This document shows positions 16,452-25,513 of a DNA stretch of 34,729 bases, piece after piece. The position numbers were made by a program, and so were the translations under genes. The notes under the pieces are model-generated. The model searched no databases. It had not been told where the DNA came from and saw nothing but the letters and a program-made list of their open reading frames with translations. Numbering within the stretch: the first letter of the stretch is position 1; each line of letters starts with the position of its first letter. Source of the stretch: Polynucleobacter sp. (GTDB lineage: Bacteria > Pseudomonadota > Gammaproteobacteria > Burkholderiales > Burkholderiaceae); the NCBI GenBank assembly GCA_016462905.1, contig JAEMSI010000015.1:1-34729 (forward strand). The letters run 5' to 3'.

Positions 16452-19043
16452 TTAGATTTTATCGATGGTTTTTTCTTGACCGCCAGTTTCAACCAAGACC
16501 ATTGGACCGCTTTCGATGTTTGCTGGTGGCTTCGGCATGCGGGGGGCCTGAATTTGTGGCGGCTCAGCGGCAATTTGACTTTGTACTTCAGCCAATTTTG
16601 ACGAGTCGGTACCAACCCAGACCATTCCAGCCGATTGAATCACCTGCTTTAGGGGCTCCTCGACTAAGGGTGTAAAAGCAACCTTAGGCAATTCAGTGGG
16701 CGTAAAACTGACTGGGGCCATTTGATTTTCTGAACTCGTTTCGACTAAGTTGATTGGCGCTAATGGAACAATGCTTATTTGGCTGGGATTGCTCCGCTGA
16801 CGTGAGAAGTTGGGCTTTGCTTTCAATGTTGCAGTTAAATTTGATAAAGGCATACTAGCAACAACCCCACCCATGCCCATTGGAAAACCAGGATATGTGT
16901 TGAGTATTGGGGCATTTTCGTTCTCGCGTTCAACGCGTTCACCACGATCTCGACCGCGACCCCGACCCCGACGGTTTCGGCCTCGACGTGGTTCGTCTCC
17001 AGCCTCGCTACTCGATCCTGAAGTTGTTAAGTTGACTTGGGCTTGGTTTCCAGAGTCAGATACTGCAAGGTTCTTCTCTGGTTTTTGGTTACGATTACGC
17101 CCACGTTGATCTTGGCGGTTTGGACGATTTTCTTCATTGACAGGATTGGCTGGATTGCTCTCCACTGCCTGAGCACCTGTTTTTTCATTGCGATCACCGC
17201 GATCGTTGCGATTGCCTCTGCCACGATTGCCGCGATTCGCATTGCGTTCGCCATTCCTGTTATTACGATTTTGAGTTTGGCGACCAGAAGGCTTTGCTTC
17301 GATTTGCGGGCTTGGTGCCTCTGAAGAAAAGATTTTCTTGAAAAAGCCGAAGATTCCACCGGACGATTCCACTGGTGCAGAAACTGCTGTTGACTCTCGT
17401 GCCACGCGCGGCGCGTTGACGGGCGCTGGTTGACTGGGCGTAATGCCTTTTACAGCTGCTTCGGGGCGAACCCGCACTTCTTCATTTTTGCGGCTAATGA
17501 CGGTATCAGACTCAAGTTCACGAGAAGCCTCTTCGACCATGACATAGCTGACTTTTTGGTCATCCAGCCGTGGATCATCATGACGTAAACGTTCTAGTTT
17601 GTAATGTGGAGTTTCTAGATGCTTATTAGGAATCATCAAAATATTGACTTTAAAGCGCGTTTCAATTTTGATGACTTCAGGACGTTTCTCATTTAAAAGA
17701 AATGCAGCGACTTCGACTGGGACTTGAGTATGAATCGCCGCCGTATTTTCTTTCATCGCTTCTTCTTGAATAATTCGCAACACTTGCAGAGCAGATGATT
17801 CAATATCGCGGATATGGCCGGTACCCATACAACGGGGACAAGTAACATGACTACCTTCAGAAAGCGCTGGACGCAAGCGTTGACGAGATAATTCCATCAA
17901 ACCAAATTTTGAAATCTTTCCCATCTGGACGCGGGCACGATCATGACGTAAGGCATCACGCAAACGGTTTTCAACATCGCGCTGACTTTTACTGGATTCC
18001 ATATCAATGAAATCGATCACAATCAAACCGCCCAAATCGCGTAAACGTGCTTGACGCGCAATTTCATCGGCAGCTTCTAAGTTGGTTCGAGTGGCAGTTT
18101 CTTCAATATCGGATCCTCGGGTTGCCCGCGCTGAGTTCACGTCTACTGAAACCAAAGCTTCAGTATGGTCAATCACAATCGCTCCTCCAGAGGGAAGTGG
18201 GACGGTACGCGAGTAAGCGGTTTCAATTTGATGTTCAATTTGAAAACGCGAAAAGAGGGGGACATCGTCTTGATAACGTTTTACTCGCGGCAAATTGTCT
18301 GGCATCACCACCGACATAAAAGCCTGAGCTTGTTCAAAAATATCATCGGTATCAATCAGGATTTCGCCAATATCGGGCTGAAAGTAGTCGCGAATTGCGC
18401 GAATCACTAAACTCGACTCTAAATAAATTAACAACGGCGCTGAATTACCTTTGGCTGCCTCGTCGATGGCTTTCCATAATTGCATTAAATAATTCAAATC
18501 CCATTGCAATTCAGTGGCATCACGACCAATACCAGCGGTGCGGGCAATAATGCTCATTCCATCGGGAACCTCTAACTGCCCCATGGCTTCACGGAGCTCT
18601 TGGCGATCCTCGCCTTCAATTCGACGAGATACACCACCGCCGCGAGGATTGTTCGGCATTAATACTAAATAACGGCCCGCTAACGAAACAAATGAAGTGA
18701 GAGCAGCACCTTTTTGGCCACGTTCCTCTTTTTCAACTTGAACGATGATTTCTTGGCCTTCACGGAGCGCATCTTTAATGGAGGCGCTGCGCACATCGAT
18801 ACCCTCTTTAAAGTAGGTACGTGCCACTTCCTTAAAGGGCAGGAAACCATGACGCTCCTCCCCGTAATTGACAAAACAAGCCTCTAGGGATGGTTCAATG
18901 CGTGTAATGATGCCTTTATAAATATTACCTTTTCGTTGTTCACGACCGGCTGCTTCAATATCGATATCAATGAGTTTTTGACCATCCACAATCGCTACGC
19001 GTAATTCTTCTTGTTGAGTCGCGTTAAATAACATTCTTTTCAT
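16452..19043 (-). CDS. rne: Ribonuclease E
   Basis: Endonuclease that starts mRNA decay and processes rRNA and tRNA precursors. The 863-residue protein has an S1 domain from about residue 37 ([23 protein letters not shown] region), catalytic D301 ([10 protein letters not shown]) and D344 (VIDFIDM), and the zinc-link C402-PRC-C405. The C-terminal half is disordered and rich in Arg, Asn and Gly (about 588-620 and 680-705), expected for RNA binding. A cationic hydrophobic segment at 562-572 ([11 protein letters not shown]) resembles a membrane-targeting helix. A short conserved tail (GPMVLVET) ends the protein. It is preceded by a long structured leader and followed by moaA. Confidence 0.97.
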   Translation of the reverse strand: MKRMLFNATQQEELRVAIVDGQKLIDIDIEAAGREQRKGNIYKGIITRIEPSLEACFVNYGEERHGFLPFKEVARTYFKEGIDVRSASIKDALREGQEIIVQVEKEERGQKGAALTSFVSLAGRYLVLMPNNPRGGGVSRRIEGEDRQELREAMGQLEVPDGMSIIARTAGIGRDATELQWDLNYLMQLWKAIDEAAKGNSAPLLIYLESSLVIRAIRDYFQPDIGEILIDTDDIFEQAQAFMSVVMPDNLPRVKRYQDDVPLFSRFQIEHQIETAYSRTVPLPSGGAIVIDHTEALVSVDVNSARATRGSDIEETATRTNLEAADEIARQARLRDLGGLIVIDFIDMESSKSQRDVENRLRDALRHDRARVQMGKISKFGLMELSRQRLRPALSEGSHVTCPRCMGTGHIRDIESSALQVLRIIQEEAMKENTAAIHTQVPVEVAAFLLNEKRPEVIKIETRFKVNILMIPNKHLETPHYKLERLRHDDPRLDDQKVSYVMVEEASRELESDTVISRKNEEVRVRPEAAVKGITPSQPAPVNAPRVARESTAVSAPVESSGGIFGFFKKIFSSEAPSPQIEAKPSGRQTQNRNNRNGERNANRGNRGRGNRNDRGDRNEKTGAQAVESNPANPVNEENRPNRQDQRGRNRNQKPEKNLAVSDSGNQAQVNLTTSGSSSEAGDEPRRGRNRRGRGRGRDRGERVERENENAPILNTYPGFPMGMGGVVASMPLSNLTATLKAKPNFSRQRSNPSQISIVPLAPINLVETSSENQMAPVSFTPTELPKVAFTPLVEEPLKQVIQSAGMVWVGTDSSKLAEVQSQIAAEPPQIQAPRMPKPPANIESGPMVLVETGGQEKTIDKI

Positions 19044-19457
19044 ACTTTTCTCCGTCTGGGGAGGGCGTATGTCAGCGCGATGGGATGATTGACTGTCAAA
19101 CCTTTTGGAAAACCAAAGGTTTGGGGTGAGAGATTGGCTTTGATAAGCCTTGATCGATCCACCAAAGGATTACTTCTATTGAAGTTAAAGGAAAAAATCG
19201 GTCTTTAACTTGAATCTCACACCGGTTATCGCCACAGAGACTTCCTTTAAGAGCTCAATGTAGGCGCTAACCTAAAAACTGTCTTTCATCGCAGGTCGCG
19301 GCAAACGGCACGCCAACCCTGCGCCTCATTACAACGGGGGAGGTGCAACCCCGAGAGTCTTTTAATGGGCGACTCTAAGCTCCGGAATTCTATTTGCTAA
19401 CCTGAATACTACCTAATAACAGGGAATAACGAACAAAAAACTAGCAAAATTGGCTAG
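19044..19457 (-). promoter_or_regulatory. Long structured 5' leader of rne
   Basis: This non-coding stretch of about 414 nt contains several stem-loops: 19098-19122 (AAACCTTTTGG with CCAAAGGTTT, one bulge), 19178-19215 (AAGTTAAAG with CTTTAACTT plus three outer pairs), a CGGGG/CCCCG stem near 19335-19353, and AGAGTC/GACTCT at 19354-19376. E. coli rne is autoregulated through hairpins in a 361-nt leader and is also divergent from rluC, so a similar role is plausible. The sequence itself only shows the inverted repeats; autoregulation is inference. The end given assumes the promoter at 19465-19470. Confidence 0.5.
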
Positions 19458-19464
19458 AGCCTTG

Positions 19465-19470
19465 ATTATA
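19465..19470 (-). promoter_or_regulatory. Candidate -10 element of the rne promoter
   Basis: A perfect TATAAT on the minus strand lies 422 nt upstream of the rne start. The matching -35 is poor (GGATTG at 17-bp spacing, or TTGTCG at 14 bp). If used, transcription would begin near 19458 and give a leader of about 415 nt. The rluC promoter must lie in the same 475-bp gap; its best elements, TCGACA at 19484 and TATCTA at 19506, are weak. Confidence 0.4.
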
Positions 19471-19518
19471 TGACATAAATGGCTCGACAATCCGACTAGA
19501 CGTATTATCTATCTCCCT

Positions 19519-20544
19519 ATGCCCATCAATAAAGTAAGCCCAAAACCCTTCAATACAGGCAAATCCCCTGATCCTCAGGTTGCTTTTGTGACGATTGGGC
19601 CCGAGGAGGCTGGACAACGCCTTGATAATTTTCTGTTGCGTTGGGGCAAGGGCGTCCCCAAAAGCCATGTTTATCGAATTATTCGCTCGGGTGAGGTCAG
19701 GGTTAATAAAAAAAGAGCAGACCCTACCACTCGTTTAGTGGAGGGTGATGTTCTGCGCCTACCGCCAACCCGAATTTCCACAACGCCGTTCAATCAGGAA
19801 GTCATCTCTCAAATAAAGGCGCAGGCCTTGTTGGAACAAATATCCATTTTGTTTGAGGATGATGTGCTGATGATTATTAATAAGCCATCTGGTTTGGCTG
19901 TGCACGGTGGCTCTGGAATCAGTTTGGGAGCCATAGAGCTTTTAAGAGCCGCCCGCCCCGAATTAAAATTCCTTGAATTAGTCCATCGCTTAGATCGGGA
20001 TACTTCGGGCGTTCTTTTGTTGGCAAAAAAGCGCAGCGCATTGGTTGAAATGCATCGGCAAATTCGGGAGGGATTAACCGATAAGCGCTATCGATTTGTT
20101 GCGCATGGAAAAATTGAACAAGGGGCTCATGCCCTGCAATTAAAATTCCCTTTGCAAAAATACCTTTTAGAAAATGGTGAAAGGCGTGTGCGAGTCGATA
20201 ACGCTGGGCAACCCAGCCACACCGCAATTCGAGTGACTGAAGTGATTAGTCATGATTTAGGAGTTCTTACTTTAGGGGAGGCTCAGCTCAAAACAGGCCG
20301 TACCCATCAAATTCGGGTGCATTTACAAAAAATAGGCCACCCTATTTTGGGTGATGATAAATACGGGTTATATACCGAAGATCGTCGTTTTAAAGTAAAG
20401 CGCCTTTGTTTGCATGCCCATTTAGCTATCTTTTTACATCCTCGCAGTGGCGAGAAGATTCGAATTGATGCCCCTTTGCCAAAAGAGTTGATCAATCTTT
20501 TGTTAGGATGGGGTTCAAAAAATATGGACGCCTTGGTCAAATAG
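19519..20544 (+). CDS. rluC: 23S rRNA pseudouridine synthase RluC
   Basis: RluA-family enzyme that makes pseudouridine in 23S rRNA (positions 955, 2504 and 2580 in E. coli). The 341-residue protein has an N-terminal S4 RNA-binding domain (about 32-83, QRLDNFLLRW onward) and the catalytic motif HRLDRDTSG with nucleophile D159, then LKTGRTHQIRVH. Divergence from rne and the following maf-yceD-rpmF order match the E. coli rluC locus, which favours RluC over RluD. The ATG is the only good start after the shared promoter region. The HAD gene follows after 33 nt. Confidence 0.92.
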   Translation: MPINKVSPKPFNTGKSPDPQVAFVTIGPEEAGQRLDNFLLRWGKGVPKSHVYRIIRSGEVRVNKKRADPTTRLVEGDVLRLPPTRISTTPFNQEVISQIKAQALLEQISILFEDDVLMIINKPSGLAVHGGSGISLGAIELLRAARPELKFLELVHRLDRDTSGVLLLAKKRSALVEMHRQIREGLTDKRYRFVAHGKIEQGAHALQLKFPLQKYLLENGERRVRVDNAGQPSHTAIRVTEVISHDLGVLTLGEAQLKTGRTHQIRVHLQKIGHPILGDDKYGLYTEDRRFKVKRLCLHAHLAIFLHPRSGEKIRIDAPLPKELINLLLGWGSKNMDALVK

Positions 20545-20577
20545 TTTGATGCAAGTCATTTTAGGAATCTCGATCTG

Positions 20578-21276
20578 ATGGATTTTGTTAAAGGAAATGA
20601 ACGGCGTTACGATCTGATTGTGTGGGATTGGGATGGAACCATTATGGATTCAACCCCAACGATCGTTGAATGTATTCAACAGGCATGCCGTGATTTGAAT
20701 TTTCCTGTGCCCGAAGATTCGATAGCAAGCTATGTGATTGGATTGGGAATAGACGATTCATTGCGACGGGTTTTGCCCGATGTTGAACCAGTCCACTTCC
20801 CTAAGTTAATAGACCGTTTTCGCTACCATTATTTGGCTCGAGATCACGAGTTGGATTTATTCCACGGGATGCGAGAGTTATTAGAAGCCTTGCGTTCACA
20901 CGGTTTTTTATTGGGGGTGGCAACCGGTAAGCCTCGCAGAGGGTTAAATCGCTCGCTCGATTTTCATCAATTAGGGCACTTATTTCATGGAACACGAACC
21001 GCAGACGAGTCTTTTTCAAAACCTCACCCCGCGATGTTGTTCGATTTATCGGATAGCCTGAAAGTACCCGTTAGAAGAATGCTAATGATTGGCGATACCA
21101 CCCATGATCTAGAAATGGCAGATGCGGCGGGGGTGGATGCGATTGCAGTCACCTATGGAGCTCATCCAGAAAATGCGTTGCGCGCCGCCAAAGCATTAAT
21201 ATGCGTTAATAATGTAGAAGAATTGGCTAGTTGGCTAGCTCAAAATAGTGTTATTCCTCAGAAAGAATCGATGTAA
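20578..21276 (+). CDS. HAD-superfamily phosphatase, phosphoglycolate-phosphatase-like
   Basis: 232-residue HAD hydrolase with all four motifs: DWDGT with nucleophile D17 and D19, the Thr of VATGKPRRG, the Lys of SKPHPAM, and the metal-binding GDTTHDLEMA. The helical cap sits between motifs I and II, as in Gph and PpaX. The substrate cannot be read from the sequence. Its stop and the sppA start share a base (TAATG), so the two are translationally coupled. The rluC-HAD-sppA arrangement suggests one transcript. Confidence 0.85.
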   Translation: MDFVKGNERRYDLIVWDWDGTIMDSTPTIVECIQQACRDLNFPVPEDSIASYVIGLGIDDSLRRVLPDVEPVHFPKLIDRFRYHYLARDHELDLFHGMRELLEALRSHGFLLGVATGKPRRGLNRSLDFHQLGHLFHGTRTADESFSKPHPAMLFDLSDSLKVPVRRMLMIGDTTHDLEMADAAGVDAIAVTYGAHPENALRAAKALICVNNVEELASWLAQNSVIPQKESM

Positions 21277-22217
21277 TGGATCAGAATCAAAATTGGGATC
21301 GACAAGCTTTAGAGCATTTGCTCTTGGAAAATTTAAAAGAGAGCCGCAAGGCTCGACGCTGGAAAGCGATTCTCCGTTTACTCACCTTGGTTTTGTTAGT
21401 GGGTTTGATTTATCAGGTATTTGATTTACGGATTCCTGGAAGTGGTTCCGTCTCTGGAAGGCATACTGCTTTAGTCAGTATTGAAGGTGAAATTGCTGCG
21501 AATAGCGTGGCCAATGCCAGCGATTTAAACGCTGCATTAGATGCTGCTTTTGAAAATAAAGATGCGGTTGGGATTATTTTGAGAATCAATAGTCCAGGGG
21601 GTTCCCCAGTTCAGGCTGGGATGATCAATGATGAAATTCGTCGCTTACGTACACTTTATCCAGATAAGCCCTTGAATGTGGTGGTTGAGGATGTTTGTGC
21701 ATCTGGCGGCTATTACATTGCGGTAGCGGGAGATAAAATTTTGGTGGATAAAGCAAGTCTGGTTGGCTCAATCGGGGTCATTATGGGTGGATTTGGTTTT
21801 ACTGGGCTGATGGATAAGCTGGGAATCTCCCGTCGTTTACTAACTGCTGGTTCAAACAAAGGGATGCTAGATCCTTTTTCAAAAGAAAATCCACAGCAAA
21901 TGAAAATGGTGCAAGAGATGCTCGATGAAATTCATCAGCAATTTATTGCAATTGTGAAGCAAGGGCGCGGCAATCGCTTAAAAGATAATCCTGAAATCTT
22001 TTCGGGGCGCGTTTGGAATGGCCAACAAGCAGTTGATTTAGGGCTTGCAGATGGCTTTGGAACGGTTGAGAACGTTGCGCGAGATGTTTATAAAGCGCCT
22101 GACATTATTGATTACACCCTCAAAGAAAATTTTGCTGAACGCGTTGCCAAGCGGTTTGGTGCAGAAATGGGAGCGGCTGCTGGCAAGGCGATGATGCGAA
22201 GTTCGGAGATGCGATAA
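21276..22217 (+). CDS. sppA: S49-family signal peptide peptidase SppA (short form)
   Basis: Membrane-anchored serine protease that cleaves leftover signal peptides. The 313-residue protein has one transmembrane segment (about 31-48) after a basic N-terminus and a single protease domain facing the periplasm. The catalytic Ser is S143 in CASGGYY, with oxyanion residues in RINSPGGSP (103-111), and the Lys is K195 in AGSNKG. The single-domain length matches the Bacillus and betaproteobacterial type rather than the 618-residue E. coli SppA. It converges with the methyltransferase gene 6 nt away. Confidence 0.92.
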   Translation: MDQNQNWDRQALEHLLLENLKESRKARRWKAILRLLTLVLLVGLIYQVFDLRIPGSGSVSGRHTALVSIEGEIAANSVANASDLNAALDAAFENKDAVGIILRINSPGGSPVQAGMINDEIRRLRTLYPDKPLNVVVEDVCASGGYYIAVAGDKILVDKASLVGSIGVIMGGFGFTGLMDKLGISRRLLTAGSNKGMLDPFSKENPQQMKMVQEMLDEIHQQFIAIVKQGRGNRLKDNPEIFSGRVWNGQQAVDLGLADGFGTVENVARDVYKAPDIIDYTLKENFAERVAKRFGAEMGAAAGKAMMRSSEMR

Positions 22218-22223
22218 ACGTTT

Positions 22224-23012
22224 TTACGCCAGCATCAGAAAGATGGCGGGCCGGTTGTGCAAAAGTCCTTCGCTGGCTTTTGGGTTTGGGTAGCGCTTTT
22301 TCCACTCCTCTATGCTAGCGGTCCAAATGGTTTCATCTGCCAAGCTTAAATGAACCGCAACACATAATTTAGTTTTTGGTTTAAGGATTTGTAAACAGGC
22401 TTCTAGCATCGCTTGATTACGGTAGGGGGTTTCAATCCAGATTTGCGTTTCTTGCAATTGATGCGAGTTTTGTTCAAGTTGCTTCAGTTTTTTTTGGCGT
22501 TCATTTTGATCTACTGGTATGTAGCCATGAAAACAAAAGCGCTGCCCATTTAGACCACTTGCCATTAGCCCTAGCAAAATCGAGCTGGGCCCGATCAAGG
22601 GTTTTACTTTGGCACCCAAAGCGTGCGCAGCTAAAATAATATCGGCCCCTGGGTCGGCAACACCCGGAACCCCAGCTTCTGACATCAAACCCACATCCTT
22701 GCCGTCGAGCAAGGGTTTTAATAAATCACGTGCTTGTGATTGATCTTTAAATTTGGCATTGCGTTCTTCCCCGCGCCATTCATTCATGATTAAACTTTGC
22801 AATGAATGACTAAGGGGCTGGTAGAGATGAATTTCTTTTAAGAAGGCACGCGCTGTTTTGGCGTTTTCGACAATCCAATACTGTAAGCGCGCTGCTTGTT
22901 CGATGCTCGCTTGTGGAAGCACAGACGGTATTTGGACTTGACGATTTTCATTGCCCAAGGTGTTGGGAATTAAATAGAGCGTACCCAGTTGCCGGTTGTT
23001 ATCGTTTTCCAT
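22224..23012 (-). CDS. SAM-dependent methyltransferase, RsmI-like (tetrapyrrole methylase fold)
   Basis: 262-residue protein with the RsmI-type outline: GTLYLIPNTLG (10-20) at the N-terminus, SEAGVPGVADPG (111-122) and PLIGPSSIL (138-146). True RsmI, which 2'-O-methylates 16S rRNA C1402, usually has a TPIGNLxD motif near its start that is absent here, so this is probably a paralogue with unknown target. The gene overlaps the maf stop by one base (TAATG), implying coupling. Family is firm, substrate unknown. Confidence 0.82.
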   Translation of the reverse strand: MENDNNRQLGTLYLIPNTLGNENRQVQIPSVLPQASIEQAARLQYWIVENAKTARAFLKEIHLYQPLSHSLQSLIMNEWRGEERNAKFKDQSQARDLLKPLLDGKDVGLMSEAGVPGVADPGADIILAAHALGAKVKPLIGPSSILLGLMASGLNGQRFCFHGYIPVDQNERQKKLKQLEQNSHQLQETQIWIETPYRNQAMLEACLQILKPKTKLCVAVHLSLADETIWTASIEEWKKRYPNPKASEGLLHNRPAIFLMLA

Positions 23013-23614
23013 TAATTTGGATGGAAAGGAATTTGGAAACCCGCTGCGCGTAAAAATTGGCTCAGAGCGATTAATGGTAGACCAATTAAAGCGGTGGGAT
23101 CGTCGCTGTGAATTTTTTCTAATAGGATAATTCCCAATCCTTCTGATTTGGCGCTGCCGGCACAGTCATACGGTTTTTCAATTTGTAAATAGGCCTCTAA
23201 AACGGCATCGGGTAAATTACGAAATGTCACTTGCGTAGATACTTCGGTCAGCATGCAAACCTCACCACGCATTAAACACAAAGCCGTATAAAAATCGACA
23301 TTGGCACCTCGCATTTGCTTCAGCTGTGCCAGTGCTTTTTCGTGGGTACCTGGTTTTCCGATAACCTGGCCTGCGCATTCAGCAACTTGGTCTGAGCCAA
23401 TCACCCAAGCATCCGCATTTAATTTGGCGATAGCCAGGGCTTTTGTTTGTGCAAGTCTTAAGCTGAGCGCCTTTGCTTTTTCTTGGGGAAAAGCGCTTTC
23501 ATCGATATTCGGGCTTGCTACCTCAAAGGAAATTTGCAAACGTTCCAAAAGTTGACGGCGATAAATCGAGCTTGATGCCAGAATTAGCTTAGTAGCAGGT
23601 TGTTTTTGGTTCAT
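23012..23614 (-). CDS. Maf/YceF-type nucleotide pyrophosphatase
   Basis: Maf proteins hydrolyse non-canonical nucleoside triphosphates; the YceF branch prefers 7-methyl-GTP. The protein starts MNQKQPATKLILASSSIYRRQLLERL, with the SSSxxR signature, DESAFPQEKA and the catalytic-loop IGSDQVAE. I chose the ATG at 23614 (200 residues) because the upstream ATG at 23656 adds 14 atypical residues and overlaps the divergent yceD gene. The position next to yceD-rpmF-plsX is that of E. coli yceF, which supports the YceF subtype. Confidence 0.88.
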   Translation of the reverse strand: MNQKQPATKLILASSSIYRRQLLERLQISFEVASPNIDESAFPQEKAKALSLRLAQTKALAIAKLNADAWVIGSDQVAECAGQVIGKPGTHEKALAQLKQMRGANVDFYTALCLMRGEVCMLTEVSTQVTFRNLPDAVLEAYLQIEKPYDCAGSAKSEGLGIILLEKIHSDDPTALIGLPLIALSQFLRAAGFQIPFHPN

Positions 23615-23641
23615 CTTATTTCTTTTGTATAGACTCTTACT

Positions 23642-24181
23642 ATGAATCGTAATCAAGTTTTACCACTAACGACATTGTCTATTGATCCACAGACTTTAGA
23701 AAGGGTCGATTTAACTTTGCCAGTGGCTTACCTAGGAAATGGGTTTTTAACACTGCAAGATTTGCCGCGAGTAGCAGCTGAGGCGCATCATATTCTTGAT
23801 GGGGATGGCTTTGAATGTTCAATTCAGACGCAATTCCTAAAAGATCGGGTCGTTTTAGATTTGACTATTTCAGGCCACCTCCGCATGCCTTGTCAGCGCT
23901 GTTTAGGCGATTATGAAGTACAAATTACGGACCAACGGCGCTTTGTTTTGGTCAGTACCGAGGCTGAGGCCGACGATTTTCCTTTGGACGATGACTCTCA
24001 AGAGCCTCTAGTGGCTAGTCCGAATACGGACTTATTGGCCACGATTGAAGACGAGATCCTTTTGGCACTTCCAAGCGCCCCCAAACACCCTGAATCGGTT
24101 TGCCAGCTAGACCCCTCAGCCAAGGCCTCGGAACCAGAGAGCCCCTTCAAGGTATTGAAAAATATGAAGAAAAAGAATTAA
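23642..24181 (+). CDS. yceD: YceD/DUF177 family protein
   Basis: 179-residue acidic protein with the family's C-x2-C pair (C84, C87 in MPCQRCLGDY) in the middle and an acidic stretch, EAEADDFPLDDDSQEP, after it. Members are linked to 23S rRNA accumulation, but no activity is established. The invariable location just upstream of rpmF is conserved here (67 nt between them). It is divergent from maf with 27 nt between starts, so the promoters overlap the coding ends. Confidence 0.9.
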   Translation: MNRNQVLPLTTLSIDPQTLERVDLTLPVAYLGNGFLTLQDLPRVAAEAHHILDGDGFECSIQTQFLKDRVVLDLTISGHLRMPCQRCLGDYEVQITDQRRFVLVSTEAEADDFPLDDDSQEPLVASPNTDLLATIEDEILLALPSAPKHPESVCQLDPSAKASEPESPFKVLKNMKKKN

Positions 24182-24216
24182 GAAAGCCTAGAATCAGGCG
24201 TTTTTGTAGGTTTGTA

Positions 24217-24225
24217 TGCTAGAAT
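24217..24225 (+). promoter_or_regulatory. Extended -10 promoter for rpmF
   Basis: TGC followed by TAGAAT (24220-24225) fits an extended -10 element 24 nt upstream of the rpmF ATG. There is no good -35 at 17 bp, which extended -10 promoters can tolerate. It lies in the 67-nt gap after yceD and could give rpmF its own high-level transcript. Confidence 0.45.
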
Positions 24226-24248
24226 GCGCGATTAGCAAGGAGTTCACT

Positions 24249-24428
24249 ATGGCCGTCCAACAGAATAAAAAATCACCGTCTAAGCGTGGCATGCATCGCG
24301 CCCATGACTTTTTAACAGCCCCTTCGACTGCGGTTGAGTCTACAACGGGTGAAACGCATTTGCGTCACCATATTTCGCCTAACGGTTACTATCGTGGTCG
24401 CAAAGTGGTTAAAACTAAAAACGACTAA
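24249..24428 (+). CDS. rpmF: 50S ribosomal protein L32 (bL32)
   Basis: 59-residue basic protein of the large subunit, with the typical start [20 protein letters not shown]. The zinc-binding Cys pairs of C+ L32 proteins are absent, so this is the zinc-free form, as in many betaproteobacteria. AAGGAG lies 7 nt upstream of this ATG; an in-frame ATG 33 nt further up is not used, since it lies within the promoter. A terminator follows 17 nt after the stop. Confidence 0.96.
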   Translation: MAVQQNKKSPSKRGMHRAHDFLTAPSTAVESTTGETHLRHHISPNGYYRGRKVVKTKND

Positions 24429-24445
24429 TCTTTTTAGTCAAAAAT

Positions 24446-24473
24446 AAGCGGCTTTGAATGCCGCTTTTTTCTT
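24446..24473 (+). terminator. Intrinsic terminator between rpmF and plsX
   Basis: Stem AAGCGGC (24446-24452) with GCCGCTT (24460-24466), a 7-nt loop, then a T-rich tract to 24473. It ends only 29 nt before the plsX start codon. Confidence 0.85.
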
Positions 24474-24502
24474 AAAAAATCCAAGGTAGCAAACGTAATC
24501 TT

Positions 24503-25513
24503 ATGAGCGTGACCCTTGCTATTGATGCGATGGGCGGAGATCAAGGTCTTGCGGTAACAGTCCCAGCCTGTTGCGATTTTTTGCTAGAACATGACGATGC
24601 TCGGATTGTGATTGTCGGGGATGCTGCTCTAATTAAACAAGCAATTAGTAAATCAAATCAGGCCTTATTCAATCGATTTGAAATTGTGCATGCTAGCGAA
24701 GTGGTGAGCATGGATGATCCGATTGAGGTTGCTTTGCGTCGTAAAAAAGATTCTTCAATGCGAATTGCGATTGAGCAGGTGCAGGAAAAAAAAGCAGACG
24801 CGATTATTTCGGCAGGAAATACAGGCGCCCTGATGGCGATTTCTCGCTACCTTTTAAAAACCTTAGATGGCATTGATCGCCCTGCAATTGCGACGGCAAT
24901 CCCCAATCAATTAGGAGGCGGAACCACCGTTCTTGATTTAGGTGCCAATGCCGATTGCGAACCCATGCATTTATTGCAATTTGCGCAAATGGCCGATGTG
25001 ATGTTGAAAGTAGTTGACGGTAAATCAAACCCATCGATTGGACTTTTAAATATCGGCGAAGAGGTCATTAAAGGCAATGAGGTTGTAAAGCAAAGCGCCG
25101 AATTATTGCGCGCCAGTAATTTAAATTTTTATGGCAATGTTGAGGGTAACGATATATTTAAAGGCACAACGGATATTGTTGTTTGTGACGGCTTTGTTGG
25201 CAATGTTGTTTTAAAAGCGAGCGAGGGTTTGGCTAAAATGATGAGCGGGCTGATCAAGCAAGAATTTAGTCGTTCTTGGTTAACCCGCATGATGGCCTTG
25301 GGCGCCTTGCTTCCTCTTCTGCGCGTTCGCAAGCGGGTTGATCATCGTCGTTATAACGGCGCAGTTTTATTAGGCTTGCGCGGCTGTGTCATTAAAAGTC
25401 ATGGTTCTGCTGATCGTTTTGCATTTAAGGTGGCCATCGATCGTGCTTATGAAGCAGCTAAAAACCGAATGGTTGAAAGAATTGCCGAAGCCTTTGCAGC
25501 GAGGGTTGCATGA
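24503..25513 (+). CDS. plsX: Phosphate acyltransferase PlsX
   Basis: Converts acyl-ACP to acyl-phosphate, the donor for PlsY in phospholipid synthesis. The 336-residue protein begins [15 protein letters not shown], a family hallmark that fixes the start, and has [11 protein letters not shown] and [13 protein letters not shown] further on. Length is typical. The Shine-Dalgarno is poor (AAGG 16 nt away). It is the first gene of the plsX-fabH-fabD-fabG-acpP-fabF cluster and overlaps fabH by 4 nt (ATGA). Confidence 0.97.
   Translation: MSVTLAIDAMGGDQGLAVTVPACCDFLLEHDDARIVIVGDAALIKQAISKSNQALFNRFEIVHASEVVSMDDPIEVALRRKKDSSMRIAIEQVQEKKADAIISAGNTGALMAISRYLLKTLDGIDRPAIATAIPNQLGGGTTVLDLGANADCEPMHLLQFAQMADVMLKVVDGKSNPSIGLLNIGEEVIKGNEVVKQSAELLRASNLNFYGNVEGNDIFKGTTDIVVCDGFVGNVVLKASEGLAKMMSGLIKQEFSRSWLTRMMALGALLPLLRVRKRVDHRRYNGAVLLGLRGCVIKSHGSADRFAFKVAIDRAYEAAKNRMVERIAEAFAARVA

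Noticed and set aside
19441..19457. CTAGC/GCTAG hairpin with a T run on the minus strand upstream of rne
   Set aside because: The stem is only 5 bp and falls at the expected rne transcription start. A terminator there would have no upstream minus-strand gene to serve, so I did not list it.
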